From an uncultured bacterium (GTDB lineage Bacteria; Patescibacteriota; Patescibacteriia; UBA1558; GWA2-36-10), in NCBI GenBank assembly GCA_937870675.1, contig CALMZN010000019.1, forward strand, positions 1-42,045: a DNA stretch of 42,045 nucleotides, in the 5' to 3' direction. Below the pieces are notes generated by a model. The model made no database searches. It saw nothing but the letters and a program-made list of their open reading frames with translations, and was not told the DNA's origin. This document shows, in pieces, positions 24,762 to 31,999 of the stretch. The position numbers and the translations under genes are program-made. The stretch's first letter is position 1. The number at the start of each line of letters is the position of its first letter.

Positions 24762-25565
24762 ATGAAGAAAAAAATATATATTTTATTGGCAATATTATTA
24801 GTAGCTGGATTTACCTATTATTATTTTAGTCGTGATAAATTTGAAGATAAAATAGAGCTACCAAAAGCCCAGACCTATGATGACATCAAAGCTAATACAA
24901 ACATAACTGTAGCAGATAAAAATCCTACTAACACACCAATAAAAAATGATAATACTAATACAGTCACAGAGCCAGTCATAAAACCAGTTGCCAATTTAGC
25001 GGCTGTCAATTTGGCTGTGCCATTTACCTCACAGGCACCGACTGCTAATTGGGCTGAGCCATTTCAAAACGCCTGCGAAGAAGCTAGCTTGCTAATGGTT
25101 GATTATTATTATGCCAACAAAAAAATGCCCGATAAGCTGGCTGTCGAAAAAATATTGGTAGCTATGGTGGACTGGCAAATACAGACCTGGGGTGTTCACC
25201 CAGAATTGCCAATCGCCAAAGAGGCAGAGTTGGCCTTGGCTATGTATAATCAAAAAACAGAAATAATTAGAGATTTGACCGTAGAAAAAATAAAAGATTT
25301 ATTGAGGCAGGGGAGGCCAGTGATCGTGCCGGCTGATGGTAAGAAGTTGGACAATCCGAATTTTATTAATGGCGGTCCAGTTTATCACATGCTGGTTATC
25401 AAAGGTTTTACTGGCGATAAATTTATCACTAATGACCCCGGCACCAGAAAGGGCGCGGATTTTATCTACACCCAAAGTAACCTGATGTACTCCCTAGCCG
25501 ATTGGGATGAAAACAAAAATGCCGCCACTGGCGGCAAGATTGGTTTGGTGTTTACGTTAAAATAA
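24762..25565 (+). CDS. Exported C39-like (papain-fold) peptidase
   Basis: A 267-residue protein with an N-terminal anchor (residues 4-22, IYILLAILLVAGFTYYYFS), a Thr/Asn/Pro linker to residue 80, and a Peptidase_C39_2-type domain: VPFTSQAPTANWAEPFQNAC with the catalytic Cys before EEASLLMVDYY, GRPVIVPADGKKL, the His in GPVYHMLVIKGF, and a following NDPGTRKGADF. Substrate unknown; likely works outside the membrane. TTGTAA-17-TATGAT ends 6 bp before the ATG, predicting a leaderless mRNA. Convergent with hup. Confidence 0.83.
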   Translation: MKKKIYILLAILLVAGFTYYYFSRDKFEDKIELPKAQTYDDIKANTNITVADKNPTNTPIKNDNTNTVTEPVIKPVANLAAVNLAVPFTSQAPTANWAEPFQNACEEASLLMVDYYYANKKMPDKLAVEKILVAMVDWQIQTWGVHPELPIAKEAELALAMYNQKTEIIRDLTVEKIKDLLRQGRPVIVPADGKKLDNPNFINGGPVYHMLVIKGFTGDKFITNDPGTRKGADFIYTQSNLMYSLADWDENKNAATGGKIGLVFTLK

Positions 25566-25569
25566 GTAT

Positions 25570-25848
25570 TTATTTTTTTAAAAAATCTTTGAGAGTTTTG
25601 CCAGCTTTGAATTTTGGCACAGTCACTTCTGGGATGGTGATGATTTCTGACGGCTTTTGGGGATTGACTCCGCGACGAGAGGAGCGTTTTTTGGCAGAAA
25701 AAGTGCCAAAGCCGGTCAGTGTTATTTCACTGCCGTTTTTTAGATTTTCCATGACCAAATCTTCAAAGGCCTTGAGGACATCATCGGCCTCTTTTTTGCT
25801 GACGCCAGCTTTGATAGCTACGCTTTCAATTAGTTGTGCCTTGTTCAT
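25570..25848 (-). CDS. hup: HU-family DNA-binding protein
   Basis: A 92-residue HU/IHF protein: MNKAQLIESVAIKAGVSKKE, DVLKAFEDLVMENLKNGSEI, LTGFGTFSAKKRSSRRGVNP, then the KAGKTLKDFLKK end. The DNA-intercalating Pro follows the arm basic residues (RGVNPQKPSEII). Dimeric nucleoid protein. It lies 24 bp downstream of ymdB on the same strand. Confidence 0.96.
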   Translation of the reverse strand: MNKAQLIESVAIKAGVSKKEADDVLKAFEDLVMENLKNGSEITLTGFGTFSAKKRSSRRGVNPQKPSEIITIPEVTVPKFKAGKTLKDFLKK

Positions 25849-25869
25849 ATATTTATTGATTATTTACAA

Positions 25870-25893
25870 GCCCTAGGCGGCTCCGCCTTGGGC
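25870..25893. repeat. GC-rich palindrome overlapping the ymdB stop codon
   Basis: GCCC-TA-GGCGG-CT-CCGCC-TT-GGGC. On the reverse strand it encodes the last residues of YmdB (AQGGAA) and its TAG stop. No T tract. Confidence 0.75.
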
Positions 25894-26679
25894 GGATATA
25901 ATCTCTCTTAGATGTTTTATTTTGGTAGTTTTTTTACTCTTGATATCCACTTCTAATAATAAAGCATTTATTTCAATTTGGCTAGCCATGGGTATTTCAT
26001 GATTGATCGGAGAATCAGTTAAAAATTTTTCAATTATTACTTCCTTGTCTATGCCGATGACTGATGGGTAAGCGCCGACCATACCCACGTCAGTGATATA
26101 ACCAGTGCCACTAGGCAAAATTTGGGCATCAGCAGTTGGCACATGAGTATGAGTGCCCATGACAACAGCTACTTGGCCATCTAAGAAAAATCCCATAGCT
26201 TTTTTTTCACTGGTCAGCTCAGCGTGTATATCAACTAAGATAAGGTGGTCATGAATTTCTGGCAACATATCGCGGATTGCTAAAAAAGGATTAGTAATTG
26301 TTTCGTCTTTCATCATACCCTCGCCCAAAACACTGACCACAGCAATCTTGGTTTTTTTTATTTCAATTTCTTGCCAGCGATGTTCAGTAATAGTGTGGGC
26401 ATCATTGATCGGTGTGGCAATTTTTAGGTCAACAAAATTAGCCAAATCTTCTTTGCGCCAAGTATGGTTGCCACCAGTGTACACCCCGATACCAGTAGTT
26501 TGGATATCGGCCACTGTCTTGGTGGTCAGGCCTGAGCCATGAGCCAAATTTTCAATATTGGCAATTACCAAATCGGGCTTATATTTTTTTTGCCAAAGTG
26601 GCAAAATATTTTTTATACCCCGTCGGCCAATGGAGCCGACAACATCGCCAAAAAATATAATTGTTATTTTATCTGGCAT
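25873..26679 (-). CDS. ymdB: YmdB family metallophosphoesterase
   Basis: A 268-residue calcineurin-like phosphoesterase of the TIGR00282 group. Motifs: IIFFGDVVGSIGRRGI (metal Asp), NIENLAHGSGLT, GGNHTWRKED, LVDIHAELTSEKKAMGFFLD, GTHTHVPTADAQILP, TDVGMVGAYPSVIG. YmdB-type enzymes hydrolyse 2',3'- or 3',5'-cyclic nucleotides and affect RNase Y-linked functions in Bacillus. The start overlaps the rny stop by 11 bp, the classic rny-ymdB pair. The extreme C-terminus is supplied by a palindrome. Confidence 0.95.
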   Translation of the reverse strand: MPDKITIIFFGDVVGSIGRRGIKNILPLWQKKYKPDLVIANIENLAHGSGLTTKTVADIQTTGIGVYTGGNHTWRKEDLANFVDLKIATPINDAHTITEHRWQEIEIKKTKIAVVSVLGEGMMKDETITNPFLAIRDMLPEIHDHLILVDIHAELTSEKKAMGFFLDGQVAVVMGTHTHVPTADAQILPSGTGYITDVGMVGAYPSVIGIDKEVIIEKFLTDSPINHEIPMASQIEINALLLEVDIKSKKTTKIKHLREIISAQGGAA

Positions 26680-28180
26680 ATTCTATGATTCTTTTTTCTC
26701 TGATTACAGTCACCCGGATTTCTCCTGGGTACTTGAGCTCGGATTCAATTTTGTTGGCTATATCTCTGGCCAAGGTAGTGGCTTTGTAATCATCAATTTC
26801 ATCTGGTGACACAAAAACCCTGATCTCACGGCCAGCTTGGATGGCATAAACCTTTTCTACACCGGGGAAGGTCTTGGCTGTGTCTTCTAGCTCGGTCAGG
26901 CGTTGAATATAGTTTTCAAAAGAATCGCGGCGAGCGCCAGGACGGGAGCCAGAAATAGCATCAGCGATCTTGACTATTACACCTTCGATTGACCTGGGCT
27001 GATCCTCGTGGTGAGCAGTGGACATGTAGGCCACTTCTTCTGGCAAACCAAATTTTTTCAATAGGTCGTAGCCGATTTCTGGGTGAGCGCCTTGTATTTC
27101 ATGATCCAAGGCCTTGCCAATGTCATGTAGTAGGCCACCTTTTTTGCAGACATTGATATCAGCGCCCAACTCCGCCGCCAAGGTGCCAGCCAAAGCAGAC
27201 ACTTCCAGGGCGTGCTGTAATTGATTTTGGCCATAGCTAGTGCGGTATTTCAGGCGACCCAAAATTTGTAGTAATTTACTATCAAGTCCGACTATGCCCG
27301 CCTGATAGGCGGCTTCTTCACCGGCTTTTTTGATGTCCAAGGCCAAATCTTTTTTGGCTTGGGTAATAGTTTCCTCAATGCGACCCGGATGAATACGGCC
27401 ATCAGCCATTAATTTTTCTAGGGTGCGTTTGGCTAATTGTCTGCGTATAGGATTGAAAGCGGAAATTAAAATTGTTTCTGGTGTATCGTCAATTATGATT
27501 TCAGCGCCAGTCAACTGCTCAATGGTTTTTATATTGCGACCTTCGCGACCAATGATACGGCCTTTCATTTCTTCGTTGGGCAGGTTGACGGAAGTGGTGG
27601 TGGTTTCCACAGTGTGGGGAGCGGCCACGCGCTCAATCACTGTAGTTAATATTTTTTTGGCGCGCTCTTCTAACTCATCTTGGGCTTCTTCTTCCAATTT
27701 GCGAATACGATGAAGCAGTTCATCTTTCATGCGCGTTTCAGTGTTGTTGAGCAAAACTTCGCGAGCTTCATCTTGGTTGAGTTGGGCTATTTTTTCCAGT
27801 TTTTGTAATTGCTCTACTTTGATGTTTTTTATTTCCTCGCGAGTTTTTTCTAATTGTAGTTGGGAATTATCCAGGCGCTGTTTGCTTTCCTCAAATTCTA
27901 TAATTTTGCGGTCAAACAAGCTTTCGCGCTTGCCCAAGCGATTTTCCAACTCTTGCAGTTGGCGACGGCGATCACGCTCTTCGATTTTGGATTCCTCAAT
28001 GACAGCCATGGCTTTGTCCTTGGCTTCTAAGAGGAGATCTTTTTGTTTTTGTTTGGCGTCAGCTAGGATGCTTTCAGCTTTTCTTTCAGCGGAGTTGATG
28101 TTTTGACTGCCGAATAATTTTTTTATTAGATAGCCAAAAAACATACCAGCAACTAGCGCGGCCAATAGCCAAATATACAT
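26669..28180 (-). CDS. rny: Ribonuclease Y
   Basis: A 503-residue membrane-anchored endoribonuclease that starts mRNA decay. N-terminal TM (residues 2-20), long coiled coil (about 30-190, Glu/Arg/Lys/Gln-rich), KH domain (about 200-260, GRIIGREGRNIKTIEQLTG), HD domain (about 320-420, LLHDIGKALDHEIQGAHPEI) and a C-terminal dimer domain (AIQAGREIRVFVSPDEIDD). Full family length. Overlaps ymdB; transcribed from a strong promoter with a leader of about 218 nt. Confidence 0.97.
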   Translation of the reverse strand: MYIWLLAALVAGMFFGYLIKKLFGSQNINSAERKAESILADAKQKQKDLLLEAKDKAMAVIEESKIEERDRRRQLQELENRLGKRESLFDRKIIEFEESKQRLDNSQLQLEKTREEIKNIKVEQLQKLEKIAQLNQDEAREVLLNNTETRMKDELLHRIRKLEEEAQDELEERAKKILTTVIERVAAPHTVETTTTSVNLPNEEMKGRIIGREGRNIKTIEQLTGAEIIIDDTPETILISAFNPIRRQLAKRTLEKLMADGRIHPGRIEETITQAKKDLALDIKKAGEEAAYQAGIVGLDSKLLQILGRLKYRTSYGQNQLQHALEVSALAGTLAAELGADINVCKKGGLLHDIGKALDHEIQGAHPEIGYDLLKKFGLPEEVAYMSTAHHEDQPRSIEGVIVKIADAISGSRPGARRDSFENYIQRLTELEDTAKTFPGVEKVYAIQAGREIRVFVSPDEIDDYKATTLARDIANKIESELKYPGEIRVTVIREKRIIEYAR

Positions 28181-28398
28181 AAGTTAAACTTTCCAGTTTA
28201 CTGCTTTTTGGAGAAGACAATAGACCTAAACAAGTGATTTAGGTTGATAATTGATATTAAATTGTTATCAGAGAATTTTAATTCCATGGGGAAATAAGCA
28301 CTTGTCGGTTCAATATGATCTAGGGCGTCTAGATACGAACTTCAAAACAGTAAATTATTAATAAAACGGTTTTAAATTAGGTGAGAGTTGTTACTCTC
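28181..28398 (-). promoter_or_regulatory. Long rny 5' leader with 5'-terminal hairpin
   Basis: From the predicted start (about 28398) to the ATG. The first 16 nt form GAGAGT-AACA-ACTCTC (28383-28398), a hairpin at the very 5' end that could protect the message. A second hairpin ACCTAAA/TTTAGGT lies at 28224-28244. No ORF is supported here. Confidence 0.5.
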
Positions 28399-28404
28399 CT
28401 AGCC

Positions 28405-28433
28405 ATTATACCTAATATTAGGTAAAAAGTCAA
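28405..28433 (-). promoter_or_regulatory. rny promoter with palindromic spacer
   Basis: Reverse-strand TTGACT (28433-28428), 17-bp spacer, TATAAT (28410-28405). A 14-bp perfect palindrome ACCTAATATTAGGT (28410-28423) lies in the spacer, a position suited to an operator. Confidence 0.75.
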
Positions 28434-28442
28434 CTACAGTTA

Positions 28443-28466
28443 AAAACAACCTTCGAGGTTGGTTTA
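28443..28466. repeat. Hairpin between divergent promoters
   Basis: AACAACC-TTCGA-GGTTGGTT, in the gap between the rny promoter and the promoter of the gene at 28573. It resembles a terminator but has no gene to end. Similar to 16071-16094. Confidence 0.55.
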
Positions 28467-28478
28467 TTTAGAGTGGCA

Positions 28479-28507
28479 TTGACAAAATATGGTAAATATG
28501 ATATACT
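28479..28507 (+). promoter_or_regulatory. Consensus promoter of the high-GC gene
   Basis: TTGACA (28479-28484), 17-bp spacer, TATACT (28502-28507). Start near 28514. Shares the GGTAAA and ATATGATATACT blocks with 20726-20754. Confidence 0.8.
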
Positions 28508-28572
28508 ACTTTGTTAATCATCGCTTAGTTTTCCTCAAGAAAGCCCTTTACGGGGCAGAAGGAGTGTGTGTG

Positions 28573-29085
28573 ATGAAGTTGTTCTTTGCCATTCTTTTCA
28601 CTCTGGTTCTGATCGCCACCGGCATCTGGAACATCGATCGCTGGTACAGTTTCAACCACGACATCGGCAACTATCTGAAGCTGGCCGGTGACGCTCCCTC
28701 AGTGGAACGCGCCGACGAGTTTCTCGGCAAGGCCCTCTCCAATATCGAAGCTCGAGGTCTGACGCAGGGCAATTCAGCCTACTTCTTCCACAATCCCAAC
28801 GCCGATCTGTCGATCTGGCATTCGCAGATCGTTGGCGCCAAACAGACCATGGCGTCCATCATCGAGCGAGCCAATGCTGATCCGGCGTCTGTGACGCAGC
28901 TCGAGCGGGACAATGCTCTGATGAAGATCAGAGAGGTTCTGCTCGACGAGGGTGACAGCGGTACCAAGGTCACGGAGCCCACCCACATCACGGTGTTTCC
29001 GAATCAGTGGGCGTTTTTGCTCTTGTATGTCGTGTCTATCATGCTCGGTTTCATCTTCTGGACATGGTGGAAGAACGAGCGCTAG
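28573..29085 (+). CDS. Two-TM membrane protein of foreign-looking composition
   Basis: 170 residues from ATG 28573, which has a good SD (AAGGAG, 28559-28564, 8 nt spacing). The upstream ATG at 28489 lies before the predicted transcription start and is rejected. TM1 is at residues 2-20 (FFAILFTLVLIATGIWNID). An extracytoplasmic helical domain (about 25-140) has YSFNHDIGNYLKLAGDAPSV and LERDNALMKIREVLLDEGDS. TM2 is at 149-166 (WAFLLLYVVSIMLGFIFWTW). I counted 62% G+C in 28861-28920 against 35% in 34501-34560. No family recognised. Recent transfer is likely, although the promoter matches one nearby. Confidence 0.72.
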   Translation: MKLFFAILFTLVLIATGIWNIDRWYSFNHDIGNYLKLAGDAPSVERADEFLGKALSNIEARGLTQGNSAYFFHNPNADLSIWHSQIVGAKQTMASIIERANADPASVTQLERDNALMKIREVLLDEGDSGTKVTEPTHITVFPNQWAFLLLYVVSIMLGFIFWTWWKNER

Positions 29086-29108
29086 CTAGAACCCAGAAGT
29101 CGACGGGT

Positions 29109-29144
29109 AAGGGGTTTTCCTGAGTGGAAGCCCCTTCTTTTTTT
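29109..29144 (+). terminator. Terminator of the high-GC gene
   Basis: AAGGGG-TTTTCC pairs with GGAAG-CCCCTT, then TCTTTTTTT. Confidence 0.85.
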
Positions 29145-29166
29145 ATCTAAAAAATTTTGTAAAATA

Positions 29167-29238
29167 AAGACCATCGGCTTGAGCATGGCATTATCCAAAG
29201 TCTTTCGGCTATGAATGGTGCTATGCACCGATGGTCTT
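29167..29238. repeat. 72-bp imperfect hairpin, possibly the clpP terminator
   Basis: Outer arms AAGACCATCGG (29167-29177) and CCGATGGTCTT (29228-29238) pair perfectly. Inside, ATGC/GCAT and TGC/GCA continue the helix with small bulges. On the reverse strand it is followed by TATTTT, so it could end clpP transcription, but it is much longer than normal terminators. Confidence 0.6.
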
Positions 29239-29348
29239 AGGGATGAGAATTTAGAAATGAGGATGGTTTAGATCCTCAAGACTCACCTTGGAAAATATAA
29301 TAGCACAAATCTTTTCAAAAGTGAATAATCTTTTTTGTTGTGGATAAA

Positions 29349-29921
29349 TTATTTTATGATTTTATCAATCAAACCATAGGTTTTGGCTTCTTCGGGATTC
29401 ATGTAGTAGTCGCGATCAGTGTCAACTTCTATTTTTTTCAAGGGCTGTCCAGTATGCTTGTGCAGTATCTGATTGAGGCGATCTTTGAGCTTCAAAATCT
29501 GCTCGGCTTTTATTTTGATGTCCGATGCTTGGCCTTGGGCGCCGCCCATGACCTGATGCAAGAGAATTTCAGCGTTGGGCAAAGCAAATCTCTGCCCCTT
29601 GGTGCCAGCCGATAGCAACAAGGCGCCCATAGAAGCCGCTAAGCCGACGGCAATAGTGGAGACCGAGCTTTTGACGTGTTGCATAGTGTCATATATGGCC
29701 AAGCCATCGGTCACTGAGCCACCTGGTGAGTTGATATACATTTTGATGGGTCGATTATTGTCTTGGGCATCCAAAAAAAGCAGTTGGGCAATGACTAAAT
29801 TGGCGATGTGGTCATCAATCGCGTCACCCAAAAAAATTATTCGGTCTTTGAGTAGGCGAGAGTAGATGTCATAAGCTCTTTCGCCACCTTGGCTTTTTTC
29901 TATTACTGTAGGTATAAGCAT
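29349..29921 (-). CDS. clpP: ATP-dependent Clp protease proteolytic subunit
   Basis: A 190-residue serine protease. Catalytic Ser in GLAASMGALLLSAG, His in ILLHQVMGGAQGQA, Asp in VDTDRDYYMNPEEAK. The hydrophobic pocket and handle helix are of normal length (KIKAEQILKLKDRLNQILHK). It forms a tetradecamer driven by ClpX or ClpC, neither of which is in this window. The upstream 100 bp contain tandem A/T repeats and two hairpins. Confidence 0.97.
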   Translation of the reverse strand: MLIPTVIEKSQGGERAYDIYSRLLKDRIIFLGDAIDDHIANLVIAQLLFLDAQDNNRPIKMYINSPGGSVTDGLAIYDTMQHVKSSVSTIAVGLAASMGALLLSAGTKGQRFALPNAEILLHQVMGGAQGQASDIKIKAEQILKLKDRLNQILHKHTGQPLKKIEVDTDRDYYMNPEEAKTYGLIDKIIK

Positions 29922-29930
29922 ATAATATAG

Positions 29931-29982
29931 TTAAAAGTTTAAAGTTAAAAGTTTAAAGTTTAAAATTAAAAGTTTAAAGTTT
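29931..29982. repeat. A/T-rich tandem repeat in the clpP leader
   Basis: About four imperfect copies of a unit like TTAAAAGTTTAAAG immediately before the clpP start (reverse strand). Confidence 0.8.
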
Positions 29983-30011
29983 CAGCCAGAGGCTGATCGC
30001 CCACAGGGCGA
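29983..30011. repeat. Two adjacent short hairpins
   Basis: CAGCC-AGA-GGCTG (29983-29995) and TCGCCC-ACAG-GGCGA (29997-30012), between nrnA-like and clpP. They may attenuate read-through. Confidence 0.65.
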
Positions 30012-30020
30012 AAAAGTAAA

Positions 30021-30986
30021 TTAAATAACCCTTATTCTATTTTTAACATAATCTAATTTGCCTGGCAAGGAGAAGCCGGCCGCTTTTTTGTGTCCGCCAC
30101 CGCCAAACATTTTAGCAATTTCAGAAACATCTATTTCCGAAGTAGTGCGCAGTGAGCCCTTTATCATATTATCGTTGGTTTCTACTAAAACCAAAATTAT
30201 TTTGCCTTCTTTTAGTATATGCAAAAAATTAGCAATGCCTTCAATGGCTGATTCGTCAGTATTTGTTTCTAGAAAATCATTTTGCGTCAGGAAAGTAAAA
30301 ACTATATTATTTTTTTCAATTTTTTCCAAGCGCTCCAAAGCTCGACCCCAGAGAATCAGGTTGTCTATGTTTTTACTGCGGTTGCTTATTTTTAATAATT
30401 GGTGTAGATTGGCGCCTTGGTTTAATAAGTTAGCGGCAATATTTAGCGACTGGTAGCTAGTGGCTGGGTTTTTGAAACCACCAGTATCAGTGATCAGGCC
30501 ACAGGCCAGATTGGTAGCCATGTCTTGATCCAAAAGCACTTCCCAGTCAGCAAATAGGCGGTAGATTATCTCGGCTGTGGAGCAGGCCTCAGAGAGCACT
30601 AGGTTGATGTCAGCGTATTTGGGGTTGGAGTTGTGGTGGTCAATGTTTATCAGTCGATAGGGCTGTGGCAATGCGGTCAAAAGATGCTGAGCACCAGTCA
30701 GCTCCAAGGTGGCGCAGTCCACAATGATTACTAGGTCAAACTTTTTGGTGAATAATAAATGGTCTTGTTTGACAAGATGGCTGTCCGGTAAAAAAGTCAG
30801 ATAATCAGGTAGCAAGCTGTCACAAAAAGAGTGGACGTTTTTACCAAAAGTTGATAAATATTTACGCAAAGCTAAATTGGAACCCAAAGTATCCCCATCC
30901 GGACGCTGGTGGGAGATGATCAATATATTTTCGGCCTGCTTGATTTCCTGCAGTATGGCTTGGCTTAAGTGTTGGTGGTTTAACAT
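30021..30986 (-). CDS. nrnA: DHH-family phosphoesterase, NrnA-like oligoribonuclease/pAp phosphatase
   Basis: A 321-residue protein. The DHH domain has ILIISHQRPDGDTLGSNLAL (metal motif), VIIVDCATLE and NIDHHNSNPKYAD (DHH). The DHHA1 domain ends with MFGGGGHKKAAGFSLPG, the substrate-binding GGGH motif. NrnA degrades short RNA oligomers to monomers and dephosphorylates pAp, the last step of RNA turnover started here by RNase Y and PNPase. The promoter TTGACT-17-TATAAT ends 8 bp before the ATG, so the mRNA should be leaderless. Confidence 0.9.
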   Translation of the reverse strand: MLNHQHLSQAILQEIKQAENILIISHQRPDGDTLGSNLALRKYLSTFGKNVHSFCDSLLPDYLTFLPDSHLVKQDHLLFTKKFDLVIIVDCATLELTGAQHLLTALPQPYRLINIDHHNSNPKYADINLVLSEACSTAEIIYRLFADWEVLLDQDMATNLACGLITDTGGFKNPATSYQSLNIAANLLNQGANLHQLLKISNRSKNIDNLILWGRALERLEKIEKNNIVFTFLTQNDFLETNTDESAIEGIANFLHILKEGKIILVLVETNDNMIKGSLRTTSEIDVSEIAKMFGGGGHKKAAGFSLPGKLDYVKNRIRVI

Positions 30987-30994
30987 AACAAAAT

Positions 30995-31023
30995 ATTATA
31001 GCGGAAGTTTGCTATGGAGTCAA
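30995..31023 (-). promoter_or_regulatory. nrnA-like promoter, leaderless geometry
   Basis: Reverse-strand TTGACT (31023-31018), 17-bp spacer, TATAAT (31000-30995). ATG at 30986. Confidence 0.75.
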
Positions 31024-31029
31024 TGCTAT

Positions 31030-31056
31030 AAAAACCACCTCTTAGTGAAGTGGTTT
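31030..31056 (-). terminator. Terminator of the Doc/HTH operon
   Basis: Reverse strand AAACCAC...GTGGTTT followed by TTATAG; 55 bp after the doc stop. Confidence 0.7.
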
Positions 31057-31110
31057 CTGATGGAGTTTTATGTAAATGTTGGTTATAAATTGATTTTCAA
31101 ATATAATGAA

Positions 31111-31581
31111 TTATTTGGCATGTTTAATTTCATTAACTTTATTAACGACGTTCTTTAGTGGCAACATTCTTTTCCTCACAAATTTTTCAATATATATAAT
31201 AACCTCATCTTTTGCCTCTGGTGGACTTTGCGCTACCCAAACTGCAAAATTATACAATTCTGTGTCATCAGCAAATATCCATTTTTCATTCAAATATAAA
31301 AAAACTAATAAAGTAGTCATGGCTACTCTTTTATTACCATTTTGAAATGGGTGATTTTTTATCAACAAATAAAAAAGAACAGCCGCTTTTCCAATGAGAC
31401 CCTTGTAAAGAATTTTTCCATCGTATTTTAGGAATGGCATTGCCACGCAACTTTCTAAAATATTTGGCGTCCGTGTTTCAAATGGCGGGATTGGTTGATC
31501 CCATCTTAATGTATTTCTAGCCAAACTGTGGGCTACATTTTGTATAATCTGAATATTAATATTTCTAATTTGTTTTGACAT
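31111..31581 (-). CDS. Fic/Doc family protein (Doc-like toxin)
   Basis: A 156-residue Fic-fold protein. The catalytic loop reads HPFQNGNKRVAMTTLLVFL, which matches HxFx(N/D)GNKR of Doc; in Doc this motif phosphorylates EF-Tu, whereas AMPylating Fic proteins usually have GNGR. Other Doc-like parts: LIGKAAVLFYLLIKNHPFQN, the F-rich helix FLYLNEKWIFADD, and a helical N-terminus VAHSLARNTLRWD. I see no internal (S/T)xxxE(G/N) inhibitory motif. It starts 3 bp after the HTH gene, a toxin-antitoxin arrangement. Confidence 0.88.
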   Translation of the reverse strand: MSKQIRNINIQIIQNVAHSLARNTLRWDQPIPPFETRTPNILESCVAMPFLKYDGKILYKGLIGKAAVLFYLLIKNHPFQNGNKRVAMTTLLVFLYLNEKWIFADDTELYNFAVWVAQSPPEAKDEVIIYIEKFVRKRMLPLKNVVNKVNEIKHAK

Positions 31582-31584
31582 AAA

Positions 31585-31854
31585 TTATTCTTTACCTAAT
31601 TTTTGCAAAACACTACCATAATCATTAATAACCCTTACAACAGCCGTATCTATTTCTTTTTTGATTTTATCTGACAACTCTCCCAAAAAATAACTTTCTA
31701 TATTCTCATAAGGAATAATATAATTACGGCCAATTTTTTTTGCTTTAATTTGACCTTTTTTTATTCTATTAAAAATAGTTATTCTGCTGACTCCCAACAA
31801 ATCAGCGAATTCTTGTGTGGTGTAATATTTTTTAATTGTTATAGGGGTTTCCAT
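31585..31854 (-). CDS. Excisionase/MerR-type HTH protein, putative antitoxin
   Basis: 89 residues. An N-terminal winged HTH of the excisionase kind (KKYYTTQEFADLLGVSRITI, then FNRIKKGQIKAKKIGRNYII) is followed by a charged helical tail (ELSDKIKKEIDTAVVRVIND) that may bind the toxin. Canonical Doc is paired with Phd, an AbrB-unrelated fold; here an Exc-type HTH takes that place. The promoter overlaps a 20-bp palindrome, consistent with autorepression. Confidence 0.83.
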   Translation of the reverse strand: METPITIKKYYTTQEFADLLGVSRITIFNRIKKGQIKAKKIGRNYIIPYENIESYFLGELSDKIKKEIDTAVVRVINDYGSVLQKLGKE

Positions 31855-31860
31855 ATTTTT

Positions 31861-31906
31861 TGTTAATATCTATAATAATATTAACATATGTTAATATGAT
31901 TGTCAA
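31861..31906 (-). promoter_or_regulatory. Promoter and operator of the HTH/doc operon
   Basis: Reverse-strand TTGACA (31906-31901), 17-bp spacer, TAATAT (31883-31878). A perfect 20-bp palindrome ATATTAACATATGTTAATAT (31878-31897) covers spacer and -10. A third half site TGTTAATAT lies at 31861-31869, near the start point. Confidence 0.78.
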
Positions 31907-31925
31907 CACTTAACACAATATGTAT

Positions 31926-31942
31926 ATTATACCTAATATTAG
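31926..31942 (-). promoter_or_regulatory. 17-bp copy of the rny -10/spacer sequence
   Basis: Identical over 17 bp to 28405-28421, including a reverse-strand TATAAT (31931-31926). No good -35 is present here, so it may be a regulator site or a weak second promoter. Confidence 0.5.
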
Positions 31943-31966
31943 CTTAAAAAATAAGTTTATTTCAAA

Positions 31967-31999
31967 CCAAAAAACACTCAAGTTTCCTCGAGTGTTTTT
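31967..31999 (-). terminator. infB-rbfA terminator
   Basis: Stem AAAAACACTC/GAGTGTTTTT with loop AAGTTTCCTC-side bases; abuts the rbfA stop. Confidence 0.85.

Noticed and set aside
28489..28572. 28-residue N-terminal extension of the high-GC protein
   Set aside because: The earlier ATG lies upstream of the predicted transcription start and has AT-rich, non-hydrophobic-signal sequence; ATG 28573 has a good SD.
29931..29982. CRISPR-like repeat array
   Set aside because: Repeats are contiguous A/T units without spacers, and no cas genes are present.
31106..31345. Forward ORFs over the Doc gene
   Set aside because: Antisense shadows of a gene with a clear Doc catalytic motif.
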